Made by a program: the position numbers and the translations under genes. From Mucilaginibacter tundrae (GTDB taxonomy: Bacteria > Bacteroidota > Bacteroidia > Sphingobacteriales > Sphingobacteriaceae): a DNA stretch of 64,000 bases. The notes below the pieces were generated by a model. That model saw only the letters and a program-made list of their open reading frames with translations, was not told the DNA's origin and made no database searches. The stretch lies in assembly GCF_013408825.1 (NCBI RefSeq), contig NZ_JACCBZ010000003.1, positions 496,001-560,000 on the forward strand, given 5' to 3'. Shown piece by piece: positions 8,569 through 17,614 of the stretch. The stretch's first letter is position 1, and every line of letters starts with the position of its first letter.

Positions 8569-10058
8569 AAAACGAGCAGGATAAGAAGTTAGACGATCTT
8601 TTCAAAAAAAGATTGGAAAATCCGGATGAACAATCCGGGTACAGGGAAGGGGATTGGGGTGCTCTGGAGGCTATGCTGGATCAGCGTAAAAGGAAGAGAG
8701 GAGTTGTTTACTTATTGCCAATATTAAGCGGTGTTGCCGCCTTGATGCTAGTGTTTGTAGCCTGGTGGTTTTTTGAGCAGAAAGAAGATCGTATGAGCCA
8801 TCAGCAAAAATCACAAATAGTTAAAGTTGCCGCACCTAAAATTGATAACAGCACACTAAATAATAATAACAACCCTAAAAATAATGAAGGCTGGTTGCCT
8901 AAGCCGCAATTGGCGCAGCCAAATACTTACACAGCTAAAATTACACCAGGCAAAACGATTAATAACGGCGTGGTTATTGGTAAAACAAACACTAACAGTA
9001 TTAAAAACGATAGCTTAAACAATAAAGCTTCGATACTTGCAGCATCAGTACCAAACACAAATAAAAGTAAGGATTCTGTTTTTGAGCAAACTTACGCCAG
9101 GAATCATCCGCTTTATAAAGGCCCCGTACTAAGTTCCCCAATTAATAATGGTGGATGGGTTAAGAATGAACAAATAGCCACTTTAAATCATGTTACCAGC
9201 CCGGTTAAGGCGGGTAGCCCGATAAATTTAAATAATAATAACATCAGTAGCAATATCGCATCAGTTTCAACGCCACAACCGGCATTTAACCTTCCGGCTA
9301 CGGCAAATACCAATACTGTACAAAAACAGCCTGCAGGTAATGGAAAGACAGCCGACCAGCCAATGACAGCCGCCGAAAAATCAAATGCAGCAATGATGAA
9401 ATTGTTAGAGAGCACGTCACCGGCGAACAATAATAAACTTAGCGCCAAAACTCAGGCATCGTTTAAACCCCGGTTTGCTGGTGGTGTAATAGGTGCGCAG
9501 GACATTAATGGTGCCGGATCATTTAAACAGGGCAAAATTGGTAGTAAAGCAGGTTTGGTGTTTGCAGCAGGAGTATCTCAAAAGCTAACCATTAGTACTG
9601 GTGCTGTTTACTCTTCAACGCCATATTCAGCAGGGTATGATAGCTTTACTTTGCCATATCAGCCTAAAGCAAGCCCTGTTAGCTTAACAGCAAATTGTCA
9701 GATGTTGGATATACCTATAAACATTGGCTACCAGGTTTATAATCAGGGGAAAAATATGATTTCGCTTGGTACCGGGTTATCATCATACATTATGTTACAA
9801 CAGGATTATAATTTTGTGTATTCCAGTTCATCGGGTATAACACCAAAAGATTATTCAGTACCTAATAGCAGTAGTTATCTTTTTAAAATATTAAATCTTA
9901 ATGCAACTTATGAACGACAAATTAGTTCAAAGGCCGGTATAACCATTCAGCCATATCTGAAACTCCCTTTAGCAGATATAGGATACAGCCAGGTAAAATT
10001 ACAAACTACCGGCATAGCTGTTGGACTTAGCTGGAACCTCGATTCGTCACAACCTTAG
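8565..10058 (+). CDS. Anti-sigma-like membrane protein fused to an outer-membrane beta-barrel domain
   Basis: A 497-residue protein with three parts. Residues 1-45 are charged and probably cytoplasmic (they include KLDDLFKKRLENPDE and GDWGALEAMLD, as in anti-sigma-like proteins). Residues 46-70 form one transmembrane helix (VVYLLPILSGVAALMLVFVA). Residues 75-300 are a low-complexity linker rich in Asn, Thr, Pro and Lys. Residues 300-497 alternate polar and aromatic residues, as in small porin-like beta-barrels. There is no cleavable signal peptide: the single helix is internal. Following an ECF sigma gene with a 4-base overlap, it is the obvious sigma-factor partner. The topology implies a protein that spans the periplasm from inner to outer membrane. 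Sigma binding is inferred from position, since no zinc-binding anti-sigma motif was found. Confidence 0.75.
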   Translation: MKNEQDKKLDDLFKKRLENPDEQSGYREGDWGALEAMLDQRKRKRGVVYLLPILSGVAALMLVFVAWWFFEQKEDRMSHQQKSQIVKVAAPKIDNSTLNNNNNPKNNEGWLPKPQLAQPNTYTAKITPGKTINNGVVIGKTNTNSIKNDSLNNKASILAASVPNTNKSKDSVFEQTYARNHPLYKGPVLSSPINNGGWVKNEQIATLNHVTSPVKAGSPINLNNNNISSNIASVSTPQPAFNLPATANTNTVQKQPAGNGKTADQPMTAAEKSNAAMMKLLESTSPANNNKLSAKTQASFKPRFAGGVIGAQDINGAGSFKQGKIGSKAGLVFAAGVSQKLTISTGAVYSSTPYSAGYDSFTLPYQPKASPVSLTANCQMLDIPINIGYQVYNQGKNMISLGTGLSSYIMLQQDYNFVYSSSSGITPKDYSVPNSSSYLFKILNLNATYERQISSKAGITIQPYLKLPLADIGYSQVKLQTTGIAVGLSWNLDSSQP

Positions 10059-10064
10059 AAAAAA

Positions 10065-10619
10065 ATGAAATATATCAGTATTATTTTACTTGCCTGGATG
10101 AGCATCAACCAGGCGGGACAGGGCATCTATGTGTCAAAAAATGCCAGGATCACCTTGTATTCAAGTGCGCCAATTGAGGATATCAAAGCCTCGACTTCTT
10201 CGGGAGGGTCGGTTTACAATCCTTCCTCCGGAGAGTTGGATTTCAGCGTGAATATTAAGTCTTTCACGTTTGAAAAGGAACTTATGCAGGAACATTTCAA
10301 CTCTGATTATATGGAGAGTGATAAGTTTCCTAAAGCTACTTTTAAAGGGAAGGTACAGGAGCATGTAGATGTAACAAAGGACGGTACTTATCCAATTACA
10401 GTTGCCGGTGACCTGAGTGTGCATGGCGTAACTCAAAAAAGGACTATACCAGGAACGCTTACCGTGAAAAACGGTGTGATCAGCATGGCATCAGAGTTCA
10501 TTGTTAAATGTGCCGATCATAATATCAGCATCCCTAGAATTGTATTTCACAACATAGCCGAGACTATCAAAATAAATGTTTCGGCCGCTTACACACCTTA
10601 TAAATCACAAACTAAATAA
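10065..10619 (+). CDS. YceI family lipocalin-like periplasmic protein
   Basis: A 184-residue protein with a short N-terminal hydrophobic export segment (about residues 4-19) and a YceI domain over the rest. Recognisable family features are the strand-rich FSVNIKSFTFEKELMQEHFNSDY segment (split around residue 70), the DKFPKATFKGK motif near 87-97, and the DLSVHGVTQKRTIPGTL segment near 118-132. YceI proteins are beta-barrels that bind long amphipathic molecules such as polyprenoids. The gene starts 6 bases after the previous stop, so it is in the sigma operon, and the next gene begins 8 bases after its stop. The ligand is unknown. Confidence 0.88.
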   Translation: MKYISIILLAWMSINQAGQGIYVSKNARITLYSSAPIEDIKASTSSGGSVYNPSSGELDFSVNIKSFTFEKELMQEHFNSDYMESDKFPKATFKGKVQEHVDVTKDGTYPITVAGDLSVHGVTQKRTIPGTLTVKNGVISMASEFIVKCADHNISIPRIVFHNIAETIKINVSAAYTPYKSQTK

Positions 10620-10627
10620 TCCCTGCC

Positions 10628-11554
10628 ATGAAGAAATATTTAATTTTATTAGTTCTGCTTACAGCAAGCAATTTTTTAATTGCCCAAACAACCGATACAG
10701 CTAAAAACGAGAAGAAAGCCAGTTCGATGGATGCCCTGCTCGATTCTGTTAGCACGGATAACAAAACGGATAATGTAGTTATATTTAAAGCAACCAGGCT
10801 TGTACTGTCGCAAAGTACGGAAATGACCAAAAAGAAAAACCTCAACTTCCTGATCATTCACCGTTTTGGTGATGCTGGCGGTGCAAACGGCGGCGGAAAG
10901 CTTTATTACGGGCTTGATGATGTGGCAGATGTTTACATTGGTTTTGAATATGGAGTTAGTGATAATTTTAATATTGATATTGGCAGAACTACAATTGGCG
11001 GCCTTGCCGACCTGGAATTAAAATATGCCCTTTTACATCAGAAAAGTGATAACAGTTCGCCAATAGCCATTACATTAATTGGCGAGGGCGGAGTAAGGCC
11101 GTATGGTTTTGTAACTTACCCAACATTCGGAGATAGGTTATCCTATTTTGGACAAGTTATTTTTGCCCGTAAATTCTCATCTGCATTCTCTCTACAAATA
11201 GCGCCATCATATGTACGCGATAATTTGCCAATGCCAGACGTTGCGGGTAACGAGCAGCAATTTTTCTCCCTGTCAGGCACCGGCGTTTTAAAAGTATCCA
11301 ATCACATGGGCATAATTGTTGATTACGCGCACCCTTTTTCATCTTTCAGGCAGCACAATAGTAATTTCTCAGATCCGCTAGGATTTGGCTTGCAGATGGA
11401 AACAGGTGGCCACGTATTTACCATTAACTTTACAAATGCCCGTGCAATTGACGAGATCAATTACTTAAGCGATACAGAGTCCAAATACTCAAAAGGGCAA
11501 TTCCGAATTGGTTTTACTATATCAAGGATATTTGATTTTAACCATAATAAATAA
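10628..11554 (+). CDS. DUF5777 family outer-membrane beta-barrel protein
   Basis: A 308-residue protein with a clear signal peptide (about residues 1-20, ending FLIAQ) and a chain of amphipathic strands ending in an aromatic/hydrophobic C-terminus (GFTISRIFDF), as in outer-membrane barrels. Segments such as NLNFLIIHRFGDAGGANGGG and GLDDVADVYIGFEYGVSDN fit DUF5777, a Bacteroidota family of unknown role often seen beside YceI genes. It is the last gene of the sigma operon and is followed by a good terminator. Pairing with YceI suggests the two act on the same envelope substrate (inference). Confidence 0.82.
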   Translation: MKKYLILLVLLTASNFLIAQTTDTAKNEKKASSMDALLDSVSTDNKTDNVVIFKATRLVLSQSTEMTKKKNLNFLIIHRFGDAGGANGGGKLYYGLDDVADVYIGFEYGVSDNFNIDIGRTTIGGLADLELKYALLHQKSDNSSPIAITLIGEGGVRPYGFVTYPTFGDRLSYFGQVIFARKFSSAFSLQIAPSYVRDNLPMPDVAGNEQQFFSLSGTGVLKVSNHMGIIVDYAHPFSSFRQHNSNFSDPLGFGLQMETGGHVFTINFTNARAIDEINYLSDTESKYSKGQFRIGFTISRIFDFNHNK

Positions 11555-11596
11555 TCGGGTTTGACTCTTGGTCAAAAAGATGTTTTTAACTTACTT

Positions 11597-11644
11597 ATCA
11601 GTAAACAAGTCCTAGCTCAGGTAGAGCTTGTTTACTGATTTTTC
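11597..11644 (+). terminator. Intrinsic terminator of the sigma-YceI-DUF5777 operon
   Basis: A perfect 13-base inverted repeat (ATCAGTAAACAAG at 11597-11609 and its complement at 11627-11639) is followed by TTTTC, 42 bases after the stop codon of the DUF5777 gene. Confidence 0.85.
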
Positions 11645-11849
11645 ACCATTTTTTTTCTAAATATATCCTCGCTATACATGGGGCATGTTTGCCTGCATTT
11701 AGTGTATAATTGGTGTTAATCAGTGATTAACACCCCCCTATCTATTCTCAACCATTCCATATTATGGCTGGCCTATATGCTCCTTGATCGCATAACACAA
11801 AACCAGTTTAACTGAATATAATAATTTATGCAATCGATTGTTATTTCTT

Positions 11850-11857
11850 TATATTTG
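11850..11857 (+). promoter_or_regulatory. Bacteroidota -7 box (TATATTTG) before the GH43 gene
   Basis: TATATTTG matches the TAnnTTTG consensus used by the primary sigma factor of this phylum and lies 35 bases before the ATG at 11893. No convincing -33 element was identified. The rest of the 11555-11892 gap holds only the terminator upstream. Confidence 0.5.
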
Positions 11858-11892
11858 TTATAATCAATTAACTACCGGACCATAAAAAGCCA

Positions 11893-12978
11893 ATGAAAAC
11901 GATTATCAAATCCCACTTAAAACAAATTATGCTGGCCGCCGCTGCTTTGTTCAGTATTACCCAGGCATCAGCCCAACAAAAAGATGAGAAAATAAAATAT
12001 CTTTCCGAACCATTGATCAAAAATATCTATACCGCTGACCCGTCGGCTCATGTGTTTAATGGCAAAATATATATTTATCCTTCGCATGATATTGATGCAG
12101 GCATTCCGGAGAATGATAATGGCGACCATTTCGCGATGCACGATTATCATATTTTTTCATTGGATTATGTCGGCGGACCAGTTACTGATCATGGAGTTGC
12201 GTTGGATATTAAAGATATTCCATGGGCAGGCCGCCAGCTTTGGGCGCCCGATGCAGCTTATAAAAATGGCACTTATTACCTATACTTCCCATTAAAGAAT
12301 AAACAGGATGTATTTCAGATAGGTGTGGCTACTTCCAAAAATCCTGTAGGCCCATTTAAGGCGCAACCGCATCCTATCCCAGGTAGCTTTAGTATTGACC
12401 CAGCAGTTTTTGTAGATGATGACGGCACCGCCTATATGTATTTCGGTGGTATATGGGGAGGCCAGTTACAAAGATGGAAAGATGGGAAATATGACCCAAA
12501 TGGATCTAAAACAGATCTGCAAGGTGAGAATACTCCTTCTCTTAATTGTAAAGTGGTTAAACTAAAAAACAACATGCTTGAATTTGACGGGCCTGTTCAT
12601 GATGCGCTTATTTTAGATAGTGCTGGCCATCCCCTGCTGACAAAAGATCACGACCGCCGTTTTTTTGAAGGTTCATGGATGCATAAATACAATGGAAAAT
12701 ACTATTTCACTTATTCTACTGGCGACACGCATTTCCTTGCATACGCTATAGGAAAAAGCCCAATGGGGCCCTTTACCTATGCCGGACACTTTATGTTGCC
12801 AGTTAAAGGTTGGACAACCCACCACTCTATTATAAAATTTAAAGGCAAATGGTACATCTTTTACCATGATACCGAACTTTCGGGCCGAACAAGCTTAAGA
12901 AACGTAAAGATGACCAGGTTATACCATAACCCGGATGGAACAATCCGTATGATTAACACCTTTACCGTTCAAAAATAA
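11893..12978 (+). CDS. Glycoside hydrolase family 43 protein (arabinosidase/xylosidase type)
   Basis: A 361-residue secreted enzyme with a signal peptide of about 27 residues ending ASAQ. It has a five-bladed beta-propeller pattern and all three expected acidic catalytic residues: D49 in TADPSAHVFN (base), D169 in FSIDPAVF (pKa modulator/orientation) and E259 in RRFFEGSW (acid). QLWAPDAAYKNGTYYLYF near 115-132 is another family hallmark. GH43 enzymes release arabinose or xylose from plant polysaccharides. The length indicates a single domain without a carbohydrate-binding module. It stands alone, without SusC/SusD genes nearby, so it is not part of a visible utilisation locus. The substrate is not decided. 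Confidence 0.92.
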   Translation: MKTIIKSHLKQIMLAAAALFSITQASAQQKDEKIKYLSEPLIKNIYTADPSAHVFNGKIYIYPSHDIDAGIPENDNGDHFAMHDYHIFSLDYVGGPVTDHGVALDIKDIPWAGRQLWAPDAAYKNGTYYLYFPLKNKQDVFQIGVATSKNPVGPFKAQPHPIPGSFSIDPAVFVDDDGTAYMYFGGIWGGQLQRWKDGKYDPNGSKTDLQGENTPSLNCKVVKLKNNMLEFDGPVHDALILDSAGHPLLTKDHDRRFFEGSWMHKYNGKYYFTYSTGDTHFLAYAIGKSPMGPFTYAGHFMLPVKGWTTHHSIIKFKGKWYIFYHDTELSGRTSLRNVKMTRLYHNPDGTIRMINTFTVQK

Positions 12979-13162
12979 TGGTTGGCAATATCGTAAAGAG
13001 AACCCAAACAACCTGTAGCACACTTCATCAGATTGTGGATATATTCCACACTTCTAAAATAAATTAAAAAATATATTAATTTGATTATCAGATAAATATA
13101 AATAAATCTCTTTCTGGCACAGTTGTATATTAACACTTATCAAATTAAAACAAAAACATCGT

Positions 13163-13324
13163 ATGAAAAAGTTAATAACAATGGTTGCTTTAGCAGCAAT
13201 CTCTTTCGGAAGTGCTTATGCTTATGCTGGTAACAAAGTTGAAAAAATGCAAACTGATACTACTAAAAAATCGAAAGCAGACACTACAAAGAAAAAACCA
13301 CCGGTTATGAAACTTAAGAAATAA
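13163..13324 (+). CDS. Small secreted Lys/Thr-rich peptide of unknown function
   Basis: A 53-codon reading frame with a convincing signal peptide (MKKLITMVALAAISFGSAYA, cleavage near residue 20-22). Its mature part of about 31 residues is dominated by Lys, Thr, Asp and Pro (two D-T-T-K-K repeats, then PPVMKLKK). It has its own A+T-rich upstream region and is followed after 18 bases by a good terminator, so it looks like a monocistronic gene. The mature peptide is strongly basic. I recognise no family. Possible roles include an envelope or antimicrobial peptide, or simply a small exported protein common in this family. Confidence 0.75.
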   Translation: MKKLITMVALAAISFGSAYAYAGNKVEKMQTDTTKKSKADTTKKKPPVMKLKK

Positions 13325-13342
13325 GCTTTCAACCTAACAAAA

Positions 13343-13373
13343 GCCGCCTATGATAATCGTAGGCGGTTTTTTG
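13343..13373 (+). terminator. Intrinsic terminator after the small secreted peptide gene
   Basis: CCGCCTA at 13344-13350 pairs with TAGGCGG at 13360-13366 around a 9-base loop, followed by TTTTTTG. Confidence 0.85.
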
Positions 13374-13483
13374 TTTTTATTGAGCTTGCGCAAAAAAATT
13401 GCTTAAAAATTAATTAAATCTTTTAAAGGCCATATAATCGCCACCACTTTTGTATTTTCGCCATTATATCTCCTTAAAAAATT

Positions 13484-14815
13484 ATGGCTAAAATACTGCT
13501 TGTTGAAGATGATATAACATTCTCCGAATTACTACAGCACTTCCTGGCTAAAAATGGCCACACTGTTGAGGCTGCTAATACCGTAAAAAAAAGCTTTAAG
13601 TTATTAGAGCAGAATGAATTTGAGCTATTGCTGCTTGATTATCGTTTACCGGATGGAATCGCGCTTGATGTGTTTATAAAAGCATCTGAAAACGGTGAAA
13701 AGATACCAGCCATCATCATGACTAGTTTTAATGATGTACGTACTGCCGTAAAAGCAATGCAGGCAGGAGCTTTTGACTACATTACCAAACCGGTTAACCC
13801 AGATGAATTACTAATGATTATTGGCGATGCGCTTAATCAGCAAGCAGATACGCCGGAACTATTGGCTGGCCCTGTTGATGGGTTCATAAAAGGAAATAGC
13901 GCCGATGCCGATAAACTACACGCATATATAGACATTGTTGCACCTACTGACATGTCGGTACTTATACAAGGCGAAACCGGTACAGGCAAAGAATATGCAG
14001 CAAGGGCTATTCACCGTTTAAGCACACGCGCCGACAAAATATTTACAGCGATTGACTGTGGTGCGCTATCACGAGAATTAGCTGCTAGCGAATTATTTGG
14101 CCATATTAAAGGTGCATTTACAGGTGCGATAACAGATAAAAAAGGCTTATTTGAAACCACTAACGGCGGAACTCTTTTTTTAGATGAGGTAGGTAACCTG
14201 AGTTATGATGTACAGGTTAAGCTTTTAAGGGCTCTACAAGAAAAAACAATTCAACCAATTGGAAGCACAAAGCAAATACCGGTAAACGTTCGTATTATCA
14301 CTGCTACCAACGACGATTTAGTGAATAGTGTTAGCAATGGCGATTTTAGGCAAGACCTTTACCATCGCATTAATGAGTTTAAGATCCAACTGACACCCTT
14401 ACGCGATCGTGGTGATGACCTTGAGCTTTTTATAACTCATTTTATCACCCTATCAAATCAGGAACTAAAGCGAAACGTGCAAAGCATTTCGCCGCAGGCT
14501 AAAAAAGTATTACAACAATATGATTGGCCCGGTAATTTACGCGAATTAAGGAATGTAATAAAGCGCATGGTGTTATTAACCTCATCAAACATCGCCGGAA
14601 TTGAGACATTGCCGGATGAAATGCTTTTTACTGTAACCCATTCAAAAAACACATCTGAATCCGATCTGAAATTATTGAATGAGGCAACTGAAAAAGAAAT
14701 GATCCAAAAAACGCTTCATCAGGTAAAATTCAATAAATCAAAAGCGGCAAAGCTACTCAACATCGATCGCAAAACGTTATACAGCAAAATAGAACGCTAC
14801 GGTTTAGATAGTTAA
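13484..14815 (+). CDS. Sigma-54-dependent response regulator, NtrC family
   Basis: A 443-residue regulator with three domains. The receiver domain (1-120) has phosphoacceptor D52 in LLLDYRLPDG and K102. The AAA+ sigma-54 activator domain (about 131-370) has Walker A GETGTGKE at 163-170, the sigma-54 contact loop GAFTGA at 210-215, and Walker B LFLDE at 231-235. The C-terminal Fis-type helix-turn-helix is at about 400-440 (FNKSKAAKLLNIDRKTLYSK). With GAFTGA intact it should remodel RpoN holoenzyme at enhancer-dependent promoters when phosphorylated. Its stop codon overlaps that of the convergent hybrid kinase gene by 4 bases, so this kinase is the likely partner. No clear -24/-12 site was found within the window. 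Confidence 0.95.
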   Translation: MAKILLVEDDITFSELLQHFLAKNGHTVEAANTVKKSFKLLEQNEFELLLLDYRLPDGIALDVFIKASENGEKIPAIIMTSFNDVRTAVKAMQAGAFDYITKPVNPDELLMIIGDALNQQADTPELLAGPVDGFIKGNSADADKLHAYIDIVAPTDMSVLIQGETGTGKEYAARAIHRLSTRADKIFTAIDCGALSRELAASELFGHIKGAFTGAITDKKGLFETTNGGTLFLDEVGNLSYDVQVKLLRALQEKTIQPIGSTKQIPVNVRIITATNDDLVNSVSNGDFRQDLYHRINEFKIQLTPLRDRGDDLELFITHFITLSNQELKRNVQSISPQAKKVLQQYDWPGNLRELRNVIKRMVLLTSSNIAGIETLPDEMLFTVTHSKNTSESDLKLLNEATEKEMIQKTLHQVKFNKSKAAKLLNIDRKTLYSKIERYGLDS

Positions 14816-17337
14816 TTATCTACGTATTCTGGTGTATCATCATCAAGATAAATACTTGTTACCTGCCTTACCAGCATCTGTAACCTGTTAGTCAATAGAA
14901 TAATGGTGTCTATTTTAGCGGCATCGGATAAATCATTTTTTACAAAATCCATTTCAGCCCTTCTAAAATCGGCAGCAAGGTCGGCAGCTCCTATTTGAGC
15001 AGTACGGCCAGCAATACGATGCACCAATAACACCAACTTCTCGTTATCGTAATTACCCATGCCTAACCTTAATTCGGCAATATCATCTATACAGTCTTCG
15101 GTAAACCGTTTTAATATTTTGTTTAATTGCCTTTTATCGCCTAAGGTCATTTTTTTGATCATGGTTAAATCAAGTTTCACTTCAGGCTGGTGATCAACTT
15201 CATTAATTACCGGCGATACCAGAGCCAGTAACTCGCGCTCTCTAAATGGTTTCATTAATATCCCATTAAAACCTTTATTTAAAATTGATTCCCGCTCGCC
15301 TGGTAGTACCTGTGCTGTTATGGCATATATTAATACATCGGTTGGGATACGTTGTGTTAACAGCCTGCATAGCTCTATCCCACTCATATCAGGCATTCTT
15401 ATATCCAATAAGATACATTTCACCTCGGGATCAAAAGTCGTATTCAAAACTTCACCTGCCAAAGCAAAACACCGATGTTTTATATGATGTAAGCTGAATA
15501 CCGCGCTGCACAAATCGGTTATAAAAGTATCATCATCTACAAGCCACACTTTGCCATAATTTGTTCGCTGAGGTTTAATTGGGAATTCCACATTTTCAAT
15601 AGCGGGCTTTTCCGCATTTTCATAGCTTAAATTAAATGTAAAGCTGCTACCCTGCCCCAATTTACTTTTAACACTCATGCTGCCACCCTGGGCCTCAACA
15701 AGCGCTTTACTAATAGTTAGCCCTAATCCTGTTCCCTTTATATGCTTGGGGTTTCCTGATACCTGCTCAAATTCATTAAATATCCGGCTGACATCTTTAG
15801 CAGGTATTCCAATTCCTGTATCGCTCACTGTAAAAACATACCGTATTCCGTTACTGGTTACAATAGTTACTATTGATAATTTCACCTCACCGGTATCTGT
15901 AAATTTAACAGCGTTACCCAACAGGTTATACAATATTTGCTTTAATCGGAAAGCGTCGCCCAATAAGTATTGGGTATCGGGAATGTCATAATCAGCAACC
16001 AGTAGAATATCTTTTTTTACAGCCTGCAGCCTCATAGCTGACAATACATCAGTAAGCAACTCGGTCATATTAAAAACAGTGTTATTAATATTGAATTTAC
16101 CCGATATGATACGGTTATAATCAAGCACCTCATTAACAATATGCATCAAATGTTCTGACGAGCGATAGATGGCATCAATATCGCTTTTACTGGCTTGCTC
16201 CTGTTGACGCATCAGTTCAGCATATCCTATTATTGATTGTAATGGGGTACGGATTTCGTGACTCATGTTTGATAGAAAGCGTTGCTTTGCCTGTCCATGG
16301 TATTCCGCTTCGTCGCGTGCAGCTTCAATATCTATCCTGTATTGATTGATACGGCCGATATCTCTTAAAATAAAATACAATAAGCCGATAGTAATAAACA
16401 GGAACGCCAAAATTATATAGCTTATACGGGTAACACTTGTATTAACCACATTTTTAGCTGTGCTATTATTTAAAGCTGTTTGTTTTACAGCCTCGGCCTC
16501 AACTTGTTTAAGTATAACCAGTATCCGCTTAATAAGCTTATTATCAACCTTATTTAAAATAGATTCCTTATTTACAAATAATGCACTACGCTGTAACTGC
16601 CCTTTTTCCAGCCGGCGCATGGTTCGGCCCATACCTTTAAGAATACTGTCTTGCTTGGCCATGGCGGCACTATCATGCTTAGTATCTAATTCAACATGGA
16701 CTATATTGAATGATGGTTTTATTGTTTGTTTCTTTTTTTTGCCAAATAACTTACTAAAAAAACCACGATTATCTTTGGTGGTATCCCAATGTAAAGGTGT
16801 AACAGTGGTGGTACGCACCTTCTTTTCAGTTGTAACAACATTGCTGTCATTTTGCGTGGCACTTTTATCAACCAGTTCATTAAGCAATTTTACCTGACCG
16901 GAAAATGCCTTATTGTTTACCAGCCCTTCTCTTACCTTTAAATAGCTTATAAAAAGCTTATCATGATCAATAAGTAGTTTTTTGAGTGAATTGATGCGTT
17001 TTACTTGCTTGTCATCATCGGCATATAGGGTTTGTAAAGTATCAATAATTAGCAACTGCTTTTTTGTTTCGCTAAACAAACTGTAATAATTTGCCGGATT
17101 ATTTAATATCTCCGTTTTCTGCGCCTGATCAAGCTGCACCACCCGATGGGTAAGTTCATTAACCAAGCGTAATTTATCGTTTGGGGCTGATATTTTTTCA
17201 ACAGCGGTGAGCATGCGCTTAAAAGCCACTTTAGTAATACCCCAGGCCAATAATAAGGTAAGGCATCCCAAAACCGAGGCGATAATGATCTTCCCCTTAA
17301 TAGATTGCGCAAAATAATTGTGTTTATCCCCTGTCAT
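14812..17337 (-). CDS. Hybrid sensor histidine kinase with receiver and HPt domains
   Basis: An 841-residue kinase. TM1 is at about 16-36. The extracytoplasmic sensor region (37-302) is helical, Lys/Gln-rich, with a basic low-complexity stretch near 195-205. TM2 is at about 304-325. HisKA carries H360 in MSHEIRTPLQ. HATPase_c carries N476 (NLLGNAVKF), DTGIGIP near 506-512 and GTGLGL near 535-541. The receiver domain carries D645 (LLDIRMPD) and K696. The HPt domain (about 720-835) carries H773 in LVHRIAG. All phosphotransfer residues are present, so a full His-Asp-His relay is encoded in one chain, and the HPt could pass phosphate to the NtrC-type regulator encoded convergently. The stimulus is unknown. 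The sensor region resembles no small-molecule domain I recognise. Confidence 0.93.
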   Translation of the reverse strand: MTGDKHNYFAQSIKGKIIIASVLGCLTLLLAWGITKVAFKRMLTAVEKISAPNDKLRLVNELTHRVVQLDQAQKTEILNNPANYYSLFSETKKQLLIIDTLQTLYADDDKQVKRINSLKKLLIDHDKLFISYLKVREGLVNNKAFSGQVKLLNELVDKSATQNDSNVVTTEKKVRTTTVTPLHWDTTKDNRGFFSKLFGKKKKQTIKPSFNIVHVELDTKHDSAAMAKQDSILKGMGRTMRRLEKGQLQRSALFVNKESILNKVDNKLIKRILVILKQVEAEAVKQTALNNSTAKNVVNTSVTRISYIILAFLFITIGLLYFILRDIGRINQYRIDIEAARDEAEYHGQAKQRFLSNMSHEIRTPLQSIIGYAELMRQQEQASKSDIDAIYRSSEHLMHIVNEVLDYNRIISGKFNINNTVFNMTELLTDVLSAMRLQAVKKDILLVADYDIPDTQYLLGDAFRLKQILYNLLGNAVKFTDTGEVKLSIVTIVTSNGIRYVFTVSDTGIGIPAKDVSRIFNEFEQVSGNPKHIKGTGLGLTISKALVEAQGGSMSVKSKLGQGSSFTFNLSYENAEKPAIENVEFPIKPQRTNYGKVWLVDDDTFITDLCSAVFSLHHIKHRCFALAGEVLNTTFDPEVKCILLDIRMPDMSGIELCRLLTQRIPTDVLIYAITAQVLPGERESILNKGFNGILMKPFRERELLALVSPVINEVDHQPEVKLDLTMIKKMTLGDKRQLNKILKRFTEDCIDDIAELRLGMGNYDNEKLVLLVHRIAGRTAQIGAADLAADFRRAEMDFVKNDLSDAAKIDTIILLTNRLQMLVRQVTSIYLDDDTPEYVDN

Positions 17338-17606
17338 CTGTTTTAGCCTGCTCCTGATGTAATTGTTTTAGATGTTATAATTAAACGCTTTTAAACACCT
17401 TGATATTGGATTTAAGACAATAAAAACACAGGGGTTGTTTTAATTAATGTCTTCATGATACACCGTTCAAAGATCGAAAAATACCTATTTTTCATTTATG
17501 CCGCAAAGTTTAATTGATGCGAGTGAACGATTATGAGCCTTTAATGATTTGGCAAATCTACCTATTTTGGGTAGTGGTGCATATAGCATTATTGATTGAA
17601 ATATGA

Positions 17607-17614
17607 TATGTTTG
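17607..17614 (+). promoter_or_regulatory. -7 box (TATGTTTG) before the transporter gene
   Basis: TATGTTTG fits TAnnTTTG and lies 44 bases before the ATG at 17658. A CAAATCTA at about 17552-17559 is the same element on the minus strand, but it is about 215 bases from the kinase start, so I give it little weight. The rest of the 320-base divergent gap shows only the inverted repeat listed separately. Confidence 0.5.

Noticed and set aside
13115..13131. TGGCAC followed by AGTTGTATATT, reminiscent of a sigma-54 promoter upstream of the small peptide gene and NtrC regulator
   Set aside because: The TTGC part of the -12 element is missing and the spacing does not fit, so only half of the consensus is present.
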